Below are positions 53,301 to 64,000 of a stretch of DNA of 64,000 nt, piece after piece. A program made the translations under genes and the position numbers. How positions within the stretch are numbered: the stretch's first letter is position 1; each line of letters begins with the position of its first letter. The notes beneath the pieces were generated by a model. The model did no database searches and was not told where the DNA came from. It worked only from the letters and a program-made list of their open reading frames with translations. This stretch comes from Setaria digitata (taxonomy: Eukaryota; Nematoda; Chromadorea; Rhabditida; Setariidae), in NCBI GenBank assembly GCA_003640385.1, contig RCAB01000001.1, positions 1,116,001-1,180,000 of the forward strand. The letters are read 5' to 3'.

Positions 53301-56212
53301 GACATAATAAACATATATGAAATAATTGCAATTACAAAGGCATCATTCAAAAGATATGGTATTAGATCAAAGTTTGGTAATGATGGTGTAGGGACACTAT
53401 AAAAAAATAGTCAAATTATTTTTCGAGAAAATATTGCTTAATTGGGTTATACTTCGGAGAGTCAAATATACGTCGAACGACACGATGATCTTCTAGTCTC
53501 TCCAAAACTGAAAACGGCGGCTTTTCCTTTACCAGCAGAAGGTAGAATGCATACCCTTGAGGAATATAATCGACAATTTTAACGGCATAATTTTCTTTGA
53601 GATCCATAAATACTGAAAGTACTGTTGTTAAAATAACCTGAAAACAAAAAAAAGTAAAAAACTTTCAATTCTACTGACGCAAATCAGAAAATATGCTGAA
53701 GTGTCAAGTGTTCGCACTTCTCTCTCTATCTCCATTCAAGTTTCAAATATATTATCTCACTACACAATTAAGACAAGATCGAATTTTCGACAGTCAGAAA
53801 TCCTTCAGTTACAGTAAAGATTTTAATAAGCTTACCAAAATAAGTTCAATGGGCAAATGTACATATGATTTTCTTTTGAACCACGGATTTACGAATTCAG
53901 AGCCGACAAATAAAAATATGATAGACGATAATGATATACCCAAAGTCCAGTAATTCGTCTGCGGTAGAGCCAACATTAGATCACGCACCATCTATAATTT
54001 TCTTAAAATGAATTTCTATATTTGACAGGTGAAAACAACAAGCTGAAAAAGGATAACAAAGACAGCTTATCGTCAATAAGTGCATAATTTTCAAAAAATA
54101 TTACTTACTTATGAGAAGGATACTAAAGAAAAGAGATAATAAATGTATAATCTCTATATAGTCAGGTTACTCACATCACTAATTCAACAAGTAATGCAGG
54201 TTAACAGTTTTGGCCTTCAAGTAAAAAATAGGCATACTAATTTAAAATTTACAAAGAATAGCATTCCGAAGCCGGAATAACGTGGTAACTTTACACCGAT
54301 GATTTTGTTAAGCTGTGCTGTGAATACATGGAATGCTGATCCAGTAGTGAAACCAGAAATAAGCGCATCCGACATGTAAGTAGTGAGGAATGCCAAACGC
54401 ATTACTGCCATTCCTAGCTGAAAGTCATGGCGCTATTTATTAGTTTTTTTTTTTGCAGTGGTGCATGTGCGACATTTTAGTATCGTTTTGCTTTGGTACC
54501 CAATTAGCTTATGCTACAAACATGCCAGTATTATTAGATATTTTTTGACTATCATTCCTTTAATGCCGGGAGAAAACATTTTCTATAACTCAACCCTTTT
54601 TTCAAAATTCTCTTCCTTGATAAAGCTATAGGTTTCTTATTTAGAACATTTCTAGCCTTTTCATAAAACAGCAAAAATTTCAAAATTTCACAATTTTAGA
54701 AATTTATTAATTCATCTATAAACGATATATATATAGCAGCTTAATAAATGACATTTATTAAAGTCGTATATTTTAAAGCATTAAAAATTTAACTTATTAA
54801 TGTTTGAAAGGATGGTATGAGCTTGATGATTATGAAGTTTAGTTAATATATTACAATGAAAGATTTAAAGAAATAATAATTACTGAAAAACGGTTCGATG
54901 GAATTACCAATACCGTTAATTACAAATTGAGGATTTTAAGGATTTACAAACTGCCTACTTGAAATAGTCCAACAGTCATAGCGAGCGTGCTTGTAAGCAT
55001 AATAGGAGACACCTCATACGAAAAATTGATCGAGCCTACCACCGGTTTTAAGATTTCCATTCTAGTACCATTTAATACTTCCACGACTATGTCTGGATCC
55101 GGCATAAAACGTAATCGCATTGCTCCTACCATTAAACTCGCTACGGCAAAAACACCTGTAATAACTTTTTCAATGAAAAAAAAAAGTTGTACCGAAAAGA
55201 GCTTCATACTGAAACAACCACCAGAGAAATGAAGCTTACTAATAAAATATATTATACCAGCCAAGAATTGAGCAAAAATTTGCTTCAGTTGTCTTTTGAA
55301 CAAGTTTGATATATTCCTCACATATTATTTCTCTATGTTGTCCTAATCTTCTCCTACTTTCCAACCCAATTTAAAATAAATTTGAAACTAAACTGAACTT
55401 CTCTCAATCTGTTGAGGGATAGGTTAGATACCAGTGAACAAATGATGTCGATTAATGACAAGTACTCATTGTATGATAGTAAAAATATTTTTTAATGTAC
55501 TTATCTTCAAAAGAAACATCAAACAATCTATGCTTCTTTTGATTTCACCAGAAATGAAGCACTTGCATTACAGTGATGCTAAAACGCTTAATCGCCCACC
55601 GCTATTGCAGAGAGAAAAGGACTTGAAATAACTACAGGAATATATCGCCACCTTCTTTACCTCAAACAACGATTGTGTTCCACTTTCTCATAGCCTCGGG
55701 AATATATCTTCTAACTGATTATATTCACTACATGGAAAAGTAAAGATTCGATGAATCAATTAGTAAGGAATAAATAGTAATAGTACCACATACCAATAGA
55801 AATATGTCTCGATGTTCCAAAGAACATATATAAAGTTGAAGTAAAAAATGACGCATAGATCCCATAAACTGGTGGAAGACCAGCCAAATTTGCGTATGCC
55901 ATCCCTAAACACTCTTGAATTTGTCAAATAAAACAACTTACAAAGAGACGAGACAAAATAATTGTTTTGCACTAAATGAAACTTATAGGTCTAACCTTGA
56001 GGGACATGTATGATACCAACAGTTAAGCCTCCGATGATATCTCCGTTCAAGTCCTTTTTCCAATTGTACCTTGGAAACCAATGGAGTATAGGAAAAAATG
56101 ATAACACTGACTGCAGAATATTCCTTGGCGATAATCGCAACTTCAATTTTTTGATGCTGCATATCTTTTCCGTTTGTGGATCCTTACGTGAATATTCCAA
56201 GTCAAATGTTTC
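50368..56212 (-). CDS. SLC26/SulP-family anion transporter with STAS domain, 5' incomplete
   Basis: Membrane anion exchanger or sulfate transporter. Exons in phase: 56212-55996, 55904-55794, 55155-54959, 54417-54253, 53991-53836, 53637-53555, 53396-53249, 53023-52910, 52844-52767, 52483-52388, 52253-52147, 52068-51828 and 51337 down to about 51116, at least 640 residues. The SulP signature is clear: [66 protein letters not shown]. Later helices include [12 protein letters not shown] and [13 protein letters not shown]. The STAS domain includes [17 protein letters not shown] and [20 protein letters not shown]. Exon 51337-51116 runs to a TAG with no good donor, yet a family-like last exon (50510-50368, [21 protein letters not shown]) follows, so one junction is unresolved. 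The first exon starts at a splice acceptor without a Met; the start lies further upstream and was not found. Confidence 0.92.
51418..51436. repeat. (TAAA)n microsatellite
   Basis: About five AAAT/TAAA units within the intron between the two STAS-domain exons of the SLC26 gene. A separate poly(A) run lies about 100 bp further on. Confidence 0.6.
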
Positions 56213-59200
56213 CTAAATTATCATAAGTTAATGATGTCCACTTGCGCGTATTCTGTCGTTACAAGAGAAAACAGACAACACAACTATTAAATTGGGGAAT
56301 TAGGATGGCTATGTGCAATGCTGTTTATTTCAGTGTTACTTAAAAAAATTATAGTGAACTCAAAGACTGCCAAAACCTGATTATATCATTTAAACTAAAT
56401 AAAGCCTCTTGATCCTAAATTCCAAAGAAAGAGGAAATTTGAGGCTGATTTAAGTGGATGGTGCACTAAGTAGCATAAGTAGAAGGTAAGCGAAGCTTGA
56501 TGTAGTACTGTGGTTCTATAATTTTTATTTGTAGAATAATCCGATTAGTTTAAGTACAGGGGGACGGGAGTAATGTGAAAGAAGCAAAACATCATTAGTT
56601 AACGAATTCATTTTAGGTAAGCACACAAGTGGCGCGACTGTAGGAACACAGACTGAATTACATGAAAGGAAGAAGTATAAGCACAGTTAAAGTACTGTCT
56701 AGAAGTTTCTTCACAAGAGTCTCCATTTTACATTTTTGTTTACAAAAAGCAAACCGAAGTGAAAGCGAGCCTGTTTTAGGTGTGTGACAGCAGAAAGAAA
56801 CATACAACTGAAACACCCGACTAACTTATTGGTCAGTAGCTAGGCCAAGCATCACCATCGAGCCGGTGGCATGTACACGAAACCACTGTTCGGTTTCTGA
56901 ACAAGAAAGAGAAACCGGTAAGGAGGAAAACCTGCTTTTGTGTGGCAAAGGAAGCAACAGCAGTATCAAGGCAAGGAATCAACCGACTCCACATTCACCG
57001 GAAATAGAAGGAAAGGGTAACAGGCGAACTGCCATGTAGGCCAGAACGTATAAGAATATTCCGGCATGGGTTGCCACGGAATTCCGATGACGACAGAGGT
57101 CAGCAGTAACCGGTTATACTGACCGCAGAAGAACCCATTCTCTACACTGTCTGCTGCAGTGTCGCTAACTGCCGTAACTTGTCGCAAACTGCACAGCTTC
57201 TCATCCATAAGCCATTTGCAGTCATCTCATACTCTCTTCACCTCTATTTCTCTCTCCCTCTCTCTGTCTCTCTTCTGAGAGAAATGAGTACAGAGAGAGA
57301 GCAGAAGTTTTTGTCCTTCTTGGAGAATGAATGACTTGAAGAGCGAAATGCGGAAGGTAATGATTACTGACAGCCTCACGATACAAAGATCGACTGGAAC
57401 CGATCGGTCAGTAAGATGTAAAGTGAAGGTGATCCTCCTGGAGCAAATCAAAAGCCAACAAACCTGATTCATTTCCGGCCCGATTGCTTCTTGTTTTGGA
57501 CCGCTACAGCACCGAATTGTCAATCTTTATTCTAGCCTTGCCAATAGCTCTGCCTGAAATATGAATTTTAGTACAATGGCCAAAACATTCCACAAATATC
57601 CAATCATCAGGACATGACGAGCTGATGAAGTTCAGAGGTGACACTGTGCTGTCGAAATGGAAAAAGGAAAGGAGTGCGGAGGAAATGGCACCATCTCGAC
57701 ACACTCCACTGCTCTTTCATCGTTTCCCTGTCCGCAAAACTGCTACCGCTTTAGCAGTCATTTGCTACTGTATTCATCACTTCTTCAGTCCACATGTTTG
57801 GTCTATCTTGTTAACAACTGTAGAATCGAACTTTGACCCTACCTTAAGACAGATTGCCGAACTAAACCAAAGGTGAATTTGTGAACTTGAATCTTAAGAA
57901 GCATTCTTCACGCTCTTTCTCCTTCTCCAATGCTGCTTCTCGTCCAATCAATTTAGCAGACATGCAACATAAGGAAGAATTTCCATCTCAAGCTCTAACG
58001 AATTGCAACAGAAGTACTGGCAGTCGCTTCATCCGTATCACAATAGATTGCTCGAGAAAAACTAGTTCCTCTAAACTTTCCTCTAAACTTCCTCTAAACT
58101 TCGCCAACTTTTTATAATGGAAGGAAAGAAAGTTCGCTCATTTGTGTTTACGCCTATTTGCCCCTATGTTGTGTTGTAGTTTTTAATCATCGTTATGCTG
58201 AAGGTTGGCATTAAATCATTAGAAATTTAGACCTTAGTACAGTGGAAAGAACTAGACTTCATTATTCATGTTGAAGACACAATACTAGACTGAAGTAATT
58301 CAGTGAGCTCATTCTATATAGACTCTTTTCATTCACTTCAAAATGATACCTAATAATTTTCATCGATCCCATAAGGTCATGACCCTAGAGAAAAAGCAAG
58401 ATATATATGGTAGCAAACATCAAAGATGTAGGCAAGAAATGAATAAGAAGTGCCGATCATGCCAAATTGACTGGATCCCTTTCGCAACCTCAGGTTTTAT
58501 CGATTTTTGGAAATTTTTTGCAATTAAGGTCGTTGAGAGACAGAAAGTCTGTTTATAATTTACACCTTTTTTTACGGAAATGCGCTACATCCAGAAGTGA
58601 GATGATTCTGGAATTTAATAGGTGAAGTGTTGAAATAATTTGCTCCCAAAACACAGATTTCTATGAAAAAATGACAGATTTTTCTTTTGGTCTGTTGAGA
58701 GAAATACAAAACAGGTTTGAACTTGAATTTAAAGATGTGCCCCCTAGAAGGTTTGGTATAACTTTCGTGTCACTGTCTTGCTAGCAATCAGCATAAACCA
58801 TCGAAAGAGAACTGTGTACTTGTTCAAAAAGGCAAAAAGAATAATTTCCTAAATTATAGTCTGAGAGAATCCTTTCGAAGTGCGAAAATCGCTGAAGTGA
58901 CTGAAGTGGTAATCTTGTCTGCAATAAGATCTCACGTGTATTCTTGCACATCATAACAAGAGATGAACGAAAAAGATAGTCATTTTTCCGAAGGTTGTTC
59001 CAGTCACATAGAGTTGCTTCTTGATCCATGGAGAAGATGAGGTGTGAATCTGAAGGCTACTGCTACTGTTTCGGCAGACGGAAATCGTTGAGAAACAGAA
59101 GGGGAAGAGAGTGAAGTGTGACAGCAAAGGCTGTTCTGCTCAGATACAAGTGATGAGGGGTTGTATTCATTGTCGAATTGCAGCTTTGTTGATAGGAGAC

Positions 59201-60024
59201 CATTTCAGTGTGATGTAAAATTCAATTTCCTTGTTCTGAATGATTGGCTGCAAAAACATCCTGTCCTGGCACTCACTGCTCTCGCCTCTTCCCACTACTT
59301 CCAGGATTACAGAGTGGTCGATGGGTAATCGTCGTCGCATGTGATAAAGTAATGTATGTCATCTGAATGTTCACCAGCTGTGTCATACAAATGTGAATTA
59401 ACGTACTCATGAATCGCTTTACCTTGACACTAGCATTGTAGTCAATGAGATACAAAATGAAACATGAATTCATACGCCAGAAGGGAGAGAGCAGTGTTGG
59501 AGGAGCAGTAAAGCCTGGAAGAGAGAGTTTGGGAAGATTAACAATGAAATCAAACGGGAAAGTGAGCTTCAGGACGAACTCGACTGTCCACCACATTCAT
59601 AAGAGTAATGATGGCAGTAAAGAAATGCGTTGTATCCTTCCAGAAATCGAACTCCATATGTTTTCAGCAAACTACCATCACTCAGTTGTGTGTGCCGCTC
59701 CTTCTTCCTAACAGTATCACTGTGTGGAATTTCTGAACAACATTTAGAAAAGTTAATTTTAATTGCGAAAGGAATTATTAAGCTGTCTACTGATCGAGAC
59801 ATGGTAGTGCACTAGGATTAGAAAAGGTATTACAGCAAAGCATTATCATTAACATTCCCTATGGCAGATACAAGTTATCATTCAAAATTGGCTTTGCGAC
59901 TTACAGCGATAATTTATCGGCAGCCTAACTAGAGACACTGCAGAGTTTTTGCTTATTCCCAATGGCATGAAAATTAACAGAGTTCGAATGTACGCAAGCT
60001 TTATATTTCTTTGGAATTATACAG
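56213..60024. other. Region between the SLC26 gene and the cysteine-domain genes
   Basis: Expected to contain the missing 5' exon(s) of the SLC26 gene, none of which could be identified. A possible plus-strand exon near 57792-57872 (reads ILLTTVESNFDPTLRQIAE, donor AG|GTGAAT) is isolated. A 12-bp unit TCCTCTAAACTT is repeated three times at about 58064-58100. Confidence 0.35.
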
Positions 60025-60249
60025 ATATCGGATCTTCGAGCTGAAGCTTTCGTTATTAACGATGAAGTTGGCCGCATTTGTATGAAGCCATCGAATTGGC
60101 GCTTTCTTCAAACGATTGTCGATCAATTGAGGTAGATTTTGATTTTGGCCCTTGTTGGAAGGATGCTTCAGAGGTACATCTCTTCGGACCTAAAAGTGAG
60201 CTGCAAAAATAACTGTAAAAGAAGAGCAACTTTTTTTGCAGATGTAAAT
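60025..60249 (+). other. Possible terminal exons of an unidentified plus-strand gene
   Basis: Exon-like segment 60025-60131 follows an ATTATACAG acceptor, reads ISDLRAEAFVINDEVGRI then CMKPSNWRFLQTIVDQL, and ends at a GT donor. The next acceptor (TTTTTTTGCAG, exon from 60242) would add two residues and stop at TAA 60247-60249. This would make it convergent with the minus-strand gene ending at 60333. No upstream exons were linked and no family is recognised. The minus strand of this segment is also open, so it may be chance. Confidence 0.3.
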
Positions 60250-60332
60250 AACGGTAGAGAAAGGCACACGGAATATGAGGCAGGATACCTTGGTAAGAAT
60301 CTAACCCACGTATTCTTGGGAGGAACACCTGG

Positions 60333-61332
60333 TTATAGACGTCTTTGTGAGGTTATGCAAACACGTGCTCCATCGCCGAGGATCTGAGGGTCAAAACTAA
60401 TTAAGAAAAGCCGGTAGCTACAAGTGTTAGCTGGTAATTAGTAAGGAAATTACCTCAGCATAGTACTGCACCCTCCCTGGATAGTCATCGTACCGGTCAC
60501 ATACGTGTTTCACGACTCCATTGTAGCCAGTTTGGCCAATCTTTAGCAGAATCCAGTGTTTCGTTTCGTTCTGATAGTAACAACCTGAAATGAATAAGAT
60601 AATGTATACAGAAATCACTCCTGCACGCATCATATTTATCTGAGGCCGCACCCGTGATCCATCGACCAGTTTCCAAGCAGAGCCACTGAAAATAGCCCTC
60701 TCGAAATTGTTCACTTACATGATATTCTGTACCATTTACTGCGCAGTGCGGTTCTGAAACATGTTGATCAGCTTCAGGCAAATGATGTCTTGGATGAAAT
60801 CACACTTTCACCTTTTGCTCGAATGCTTGTCTTACCTTCTTCATATTTGAGCCTGAACGTATTGTTACTACAACTAAACCAGAAACCATCGACAGTTTTG
60901 TTGCCACCAGCCTGTATAAGCAGCTTGCCGGATCGATTGCTACCTTGGCAGCCCATAAATTCTGACTGGTGACTGCAAACTACCATTTAAAACTCTTCAG
61001 AAGCTACTAAAAAGCCCGAATTACTGGGTTCAACCAGCTCGCACTTGAACATGTATCTCGAACATCTTTTTAGAAAGAGCATACCCGTCCCTTCCATCAC
61101 AGCTGTAGACCCAAGTGTCATCCTCAAGCCACTTCTCGCCATTTCTCCTGCATCCACCATTCCAGTCACGACAATCGCACTCTCCTGCGACGTTTTCATC
61201 ACATATAATGCATTAACAATAATTTTTTTCCCACTCACTCTTCACAGATTGACCTGTGACTTTGCTCTTACCGAAATTCTGACTCTCAGAATTTGCAAGG
61301 TTTACTTGGTAATGATTCAACTCCAGTAGCAT
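60333..61332 (-). CDS. Secreted-type cysteine-domain protein (MIG-18-like / fibronectin-I-like)
   Basis: Exons in phase: 61332-61272, 61184-61085, 60972-60836, 60753-60652, 60584-60454 and 60383-60333, about 193 residues. Tandem small domains share the pattern C, glycine-rich stretch, aromatic, C: CRRNGEKWLEDDTWVYSCDG, MGCQGSNRSGKLL ending WFSC, HCAVNGTEYHVSEQFREGYF then WLCLETGRW. The best-conserved block is CYYQNETKHWILLKIGQTGY followed by GVVKHVCDRYDDYPGRVQYY. This resembles the nematode family annotated as 'abnormal cell migration protein 18-like, fibronectin type I', extracellular-matrix proteins in worms. NET is an N-glycosylation sequon. The proposed first exon (MLLELNHY) has no signal peptide, so the true start is probably further upstream. 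The family name is from memory and moderately certain; the exon chain is better supported. Confidence 0.72.
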
Positions 61333-62281
61333 CGACGTTTTGGACGTGGAAGACCATCAGCAACAGCAGTGACCACATTTACCACTTCTGAAGTTCTATC
61401 TAATTTCAGATTTGCATGAAATGGAGTGAGTATTGAATGAAGACAATTTGGCATCAAGGGCTATAGGAGCGATTACTTCTTATATAGGTACATCACTTTC
61501 TATTCAATTATAGTGTGATGGATGGATGATATTTCTCTTAGGTATCACTTTCGAGCAAAACCTTCTTCGACCTCTACTTTCACGAACAAAGAGCACTAGA
61601 TAAATATGGCAATGTCAAATCTAACAGACTAGTTGAACAGTAACAGAGAGAAAGGGTGTCGAAATTTCCTTCTGAATAGCTTCTTTTTACGAACTATCGC
61701 AGCGAGTGCCGAAAATATGGTTTTGCTTCAACAGAGAGGAGCAAGAAAGAAGCACAAAGCTTCATCGGAAAGGAAAGCATAAACGAGATCTGGTGTGATA
61801 AAGTGCTCTTCAGAAAGTATGCCATAGAGTGACTAAAAGTTTAGTGGACAAGAAGTCTCGAGACTGCTTTCGACTAACAGTTCCTCTTCAAGTAGCAGTG
61901 AGGTACGAAATAAACAACGGGTGACGAACAACTGAGAGGGAATGACTTCTGAAGGACCCACTGGTACGTATGCATCCCGTAGTGACCATTCGTTGCCCAC
62001 TCATCGAGTAGTCCATTGTTTTCTCCGATAGATATCATCATCGTCTTTTAACAAATTATCGATATCATCTCTCCGTCATTCAGTTCTTCCGAGCTCTTTT
62101 TCTACTGCTGTTCTTTCTCCTTCCATCCATCTTCTCCATCCAACTGCTTTTGGTTTGAAATTTTTAATAGACTGTACAGAAGTAGGAACACTGATAACAA
62201 AAAGTGATATTTTCTACTGAAAAGTGCAACGCTTACTGTGTTCAGCACTCGAATTAAAATTCACTAGGACAAATTTAAGAT
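61333..62281. other. Gap between cysteine-domain exons
   Basis: Just under 1 kb with no exon recognised. It may hold the true start and signal-peptide exon of the gene ending at 60333, or be an intron if that gene and the exons further upstream are one. Confidence 0.35.
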
Positions 62282-62561
62282 TCATAGGAAACCGAGACGG
62301 CTAACACCACGTGCTTTCATTCCAGTAGCCGGCAACTGCGAGATGTCTGAAATTGTGGAAATTGAAGAGAAAAAAATCATTTGATAATTGACCCGATGAT
62401 GAATCATCTTTACAACGCATAAAATCACTCCAAAATGACAAATAAAAAAGTTGAAGAACCATTCGCTCCAAATAATCACCGCTAGCAGAAACTTACTATT
62501 AGCTTCCTGCTCTTTTTGTTTCCTTTCAAAGCTTTGATTTAATCTGAGAAGGCCATAGATG
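62282..62561 (-). CDS. Last two exons of a minus-strand gene
   Basis: Exon 62561-62497 lies between a CCAG acceptor and a GTAAGT donor and reads IYGLLRLNQSFERKQKEQEA. Exon 62346-62282 follows TTTCAG and reads ISQLPATGMKARGVSRLGFL to a TGA. Their phases match across the intron. They may be the 3' end of the cysteine-domain gene with an exon at 63768-63637, but that exon ends in phase 0 whereas this one needs two bases, so at least one more exon is missing between. No family is recognised from this part alone. Confidence 0.5.
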
Positions 62562-62885
62562 CTGGTTAACGAGGTTTTCTTAACGAGGCTAATTTAGAAT
62601 TTTGTCCCTTACACGACTGCTATCACCACTGTTAAACAGCAGATGAATAGTCTTCATAACTGAATCCTCAGGGACCATTCGAAGTTTATTTTATTGAAAT
62701 ACTATACTGAACAACACTATTTAACATACGAGGTAAATTTTCTTATAATTCAACAGATATAAGAAATTCGGAAAAATCTAAATATAAGCAAATCACCATA
62801 AATACACATTCGTCATTCTAATATATTTAATAAATGGATAGAGAAATTATTTTTATACAATGTAAAAATTACGCAATATTATATA

Positions 62886-62951
62886 TATATTTATACATTC
62901 AAAAAGGGATGCAGTATATATACTGTATCTATTTTTGAATGTATAAATATA
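62886..62951. repeat. 66-nt near-perfect hairpin
   Basis: Arms of 20 bp (62886-62905 and 62932-62951) are exact reverse complements. The 26-nt centre is itself nearly self-complementary around CAGTATATATACTG, so almost the whole element folds on itself with a tiny loop. It is followed directly by AAATAT-type and AT repeats to about 63014. It could be a cruciform-prone palindrome, a miniature element core, or a small-RNA hairpin. Confidence 0.8.
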
Positions 62952-62970
62952 AATATAAATATAAATATAA

Positions 62971-63014
<44 letters not shown>
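62950..63014. repeat. (AAATAT)n / (AT)n microsatellite
   Basis: Repeats of AAATAT grading into pure AT, adjoining the hairpin at 62886-62951. Confidence 0.85.
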
Positions 63015-63017
<3 letters not shown>

Positions 63018-63636
63018 GAAATACAAACTGTATTAGTGAGCACTATCGAGAGAGAAAGATTACAAGGTTCCTCTGGAACGCCAAACATGGTTGGTAACAT
63101 ACATCACTGATATCATATTACAGTTACTAAAGAAGCTGTGGAATCTCTTAGACTTAAAGTGCTTGGTTCTTTTTTGCAACTTCCTAATTTTCTGCGCTAA
63201 GATAAAAAAAAAAAAAGCAAATTGAAAGTAACAGTAACTTTCACTTCATCTACACGGAAATTGATGACTGTAAACTTCAGGAATGATACGAATGAAAATA
63301 ACTGCTTGCTTCCTACTGGTAATTAAGGTGCTTTAAAAATGATTAAAATTACAAGCACTGATTAAAATTACAAATAAGAAGATTAGGATGAGGTATCTTG
63401 TCGTTACTTGCTGTGAATCGTTGCAAGGTGTATCCTGTAATACATTAATCATAGGAATGAGGAAAATTTAACAATTTAACCCTGTTAAACCAGTATGGAT
63501 AAATGAACCTGAAACAAAAAAAAAAAAAAAAAAGAAATTGATGGCTACTACATTTTTCTATGAAAAAGATGTACTGAGTACGACTACTACTTAATTTATT
63601 ACTTTCCAGGTGAAAATTAATGCAATTAGAACTTAC

Positions 63637-63768
63637 TCCGTCCACATTTTCACATTGGTAATACAACAGTTTTATAGCCTTATTTCCTTGCTTGCGTAGG
63701 CCATTTAAGTCTTTATCACCTGTATATGCACATTCCCTGATTGTTTGCACTGGAAGGTCTTCTACGCT
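63637..63768 (-). CDS. Exon of a cysteine-domain protein (partial gene)
   Basis: Exon bounded by TTTCAG and GGA|GTAAGT, 44 codons, phase 0 at both ends. It reads TIRECAYTGDKDLNGLRKQG followed by NKAIKLLYYQCENVDG, matching the C, glycine, GNK, aromatic, C pattern of the domains at 60.8-61.2 kb. It is either an upstream exon of that same gene or part of a tandem paralogue whose 3' end may be at 62282. Upstream exons probably lie beyond the right edge. Confidence 0.6.
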
Positions 63769-64000
63769 CTGAAATTTTTAGTTGGTTCTAAAATAATCAA
63801 AAAATTGCTCTGATCCATTTTTTAATTTTTACATAATTACGTAGTAGCACTGTTGATTTACAGAATGTGAAGTATTCAGTGGAAGAAATCGGAACTTTTG
63901 ACATATGAGAGCGTACAACATTCCCCATATTTCGGACGTTTAAGTTTAAAGAGCAACTTAATTTCAGTTTGACTGATGAATAAGAACCGTTAGATCAGGA

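Noticed and set aside
56966..57208. Minus-strand open frame beginning MDEKLCSLRQV as the missing first exon of the SLC26 gene
   Set aside because: The available donor does not match the phase of the exon at 56212, and nothing in it resembles the family N-terminus.
57792..57872. Plus-strand exon-like segment (ILLTTVESNFDPTLRQIAE)
   Set aside because: Its donor phase does not fit the next plus-strand exon candidate at 60025, and no other partner was found.

Overview
This is nuclear DNA from a nematode. The sequence is AT-rich, and its small exons are separated by introns of about 50 bp to a few kb with nematode-style TTTNCAG acceptors. The encoded proteins include a TWK-type two-pore potassium channel and secreted proteins with a cysteine domain that looks nematode-specific. 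A full-length DMC1 recombinase excludes Caenorhabditis, which lacks DMC1. The low gene density and intron sizes would suit a spirurine (clade III, filarial-like) worm, but that placement is an inference. I built gene models by reading exons, splice sites and reading phase by hand; within each main model all internal junctions keep phase, except where stated.

Layout. 1-2328 (+): DNA primase small subunit, 5' end off the window. 5493-11424 (-): TWK K2P channel, 11 exons. 11.4-22.6 kb: a gene-poor stretch holding a minisatellite, a duplicated block beside single N bases, a candidate secreted peptide precursor (19.4-19.6 kb, -) and unidentified plus-strand exons (20.5-21.3 kb). 22632-28011 (+): a large protein with three consecutive NADAR-fold units and an SR-like tail, the most unusual gene here. 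28597-29898 (-) and 30137-31546 (+): a ZNF830-like zinc-finger protein and TAF7, head to head with 238 bp between start codons. 31.5-37.4 kb: mostly empty, with two unidentified phase-compatible exons at 33.8-34.2 kb. 37435-40116 (+): tyrosylprotein sulfotransferase. 41567-44396 (-): DMC1, with a 330-bp pure (AT)n tract in its last intron. 47830-49651 (-): a divergent PP1-type phosphatase. 50368-56212 (-): an SLC26/SulP anion transporter with a C-terminal STAS domain; its 5' exon and one 3' junction are unresolved. 60.3-63.8 kb (-): one or two secreted-type genes with repeated cysteine domains.

The genes do not form one pathway. Several are nuclear or genome-maintenance genes (primase, DMC1, TAF7, ZNF830-like protein, and possibly the NADAR protein if it acts on ADP-ribosylated nucleic acid); the rest are membrane, secretory or signalling genes (K2P channel, sulfotransferase, SLC26 transporter, phosphatase, cysteine-domain proteins). 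The two best candidates for something undescribed are the triple-NADAR/SR-tail protein and the small secreted-peptide candidate.
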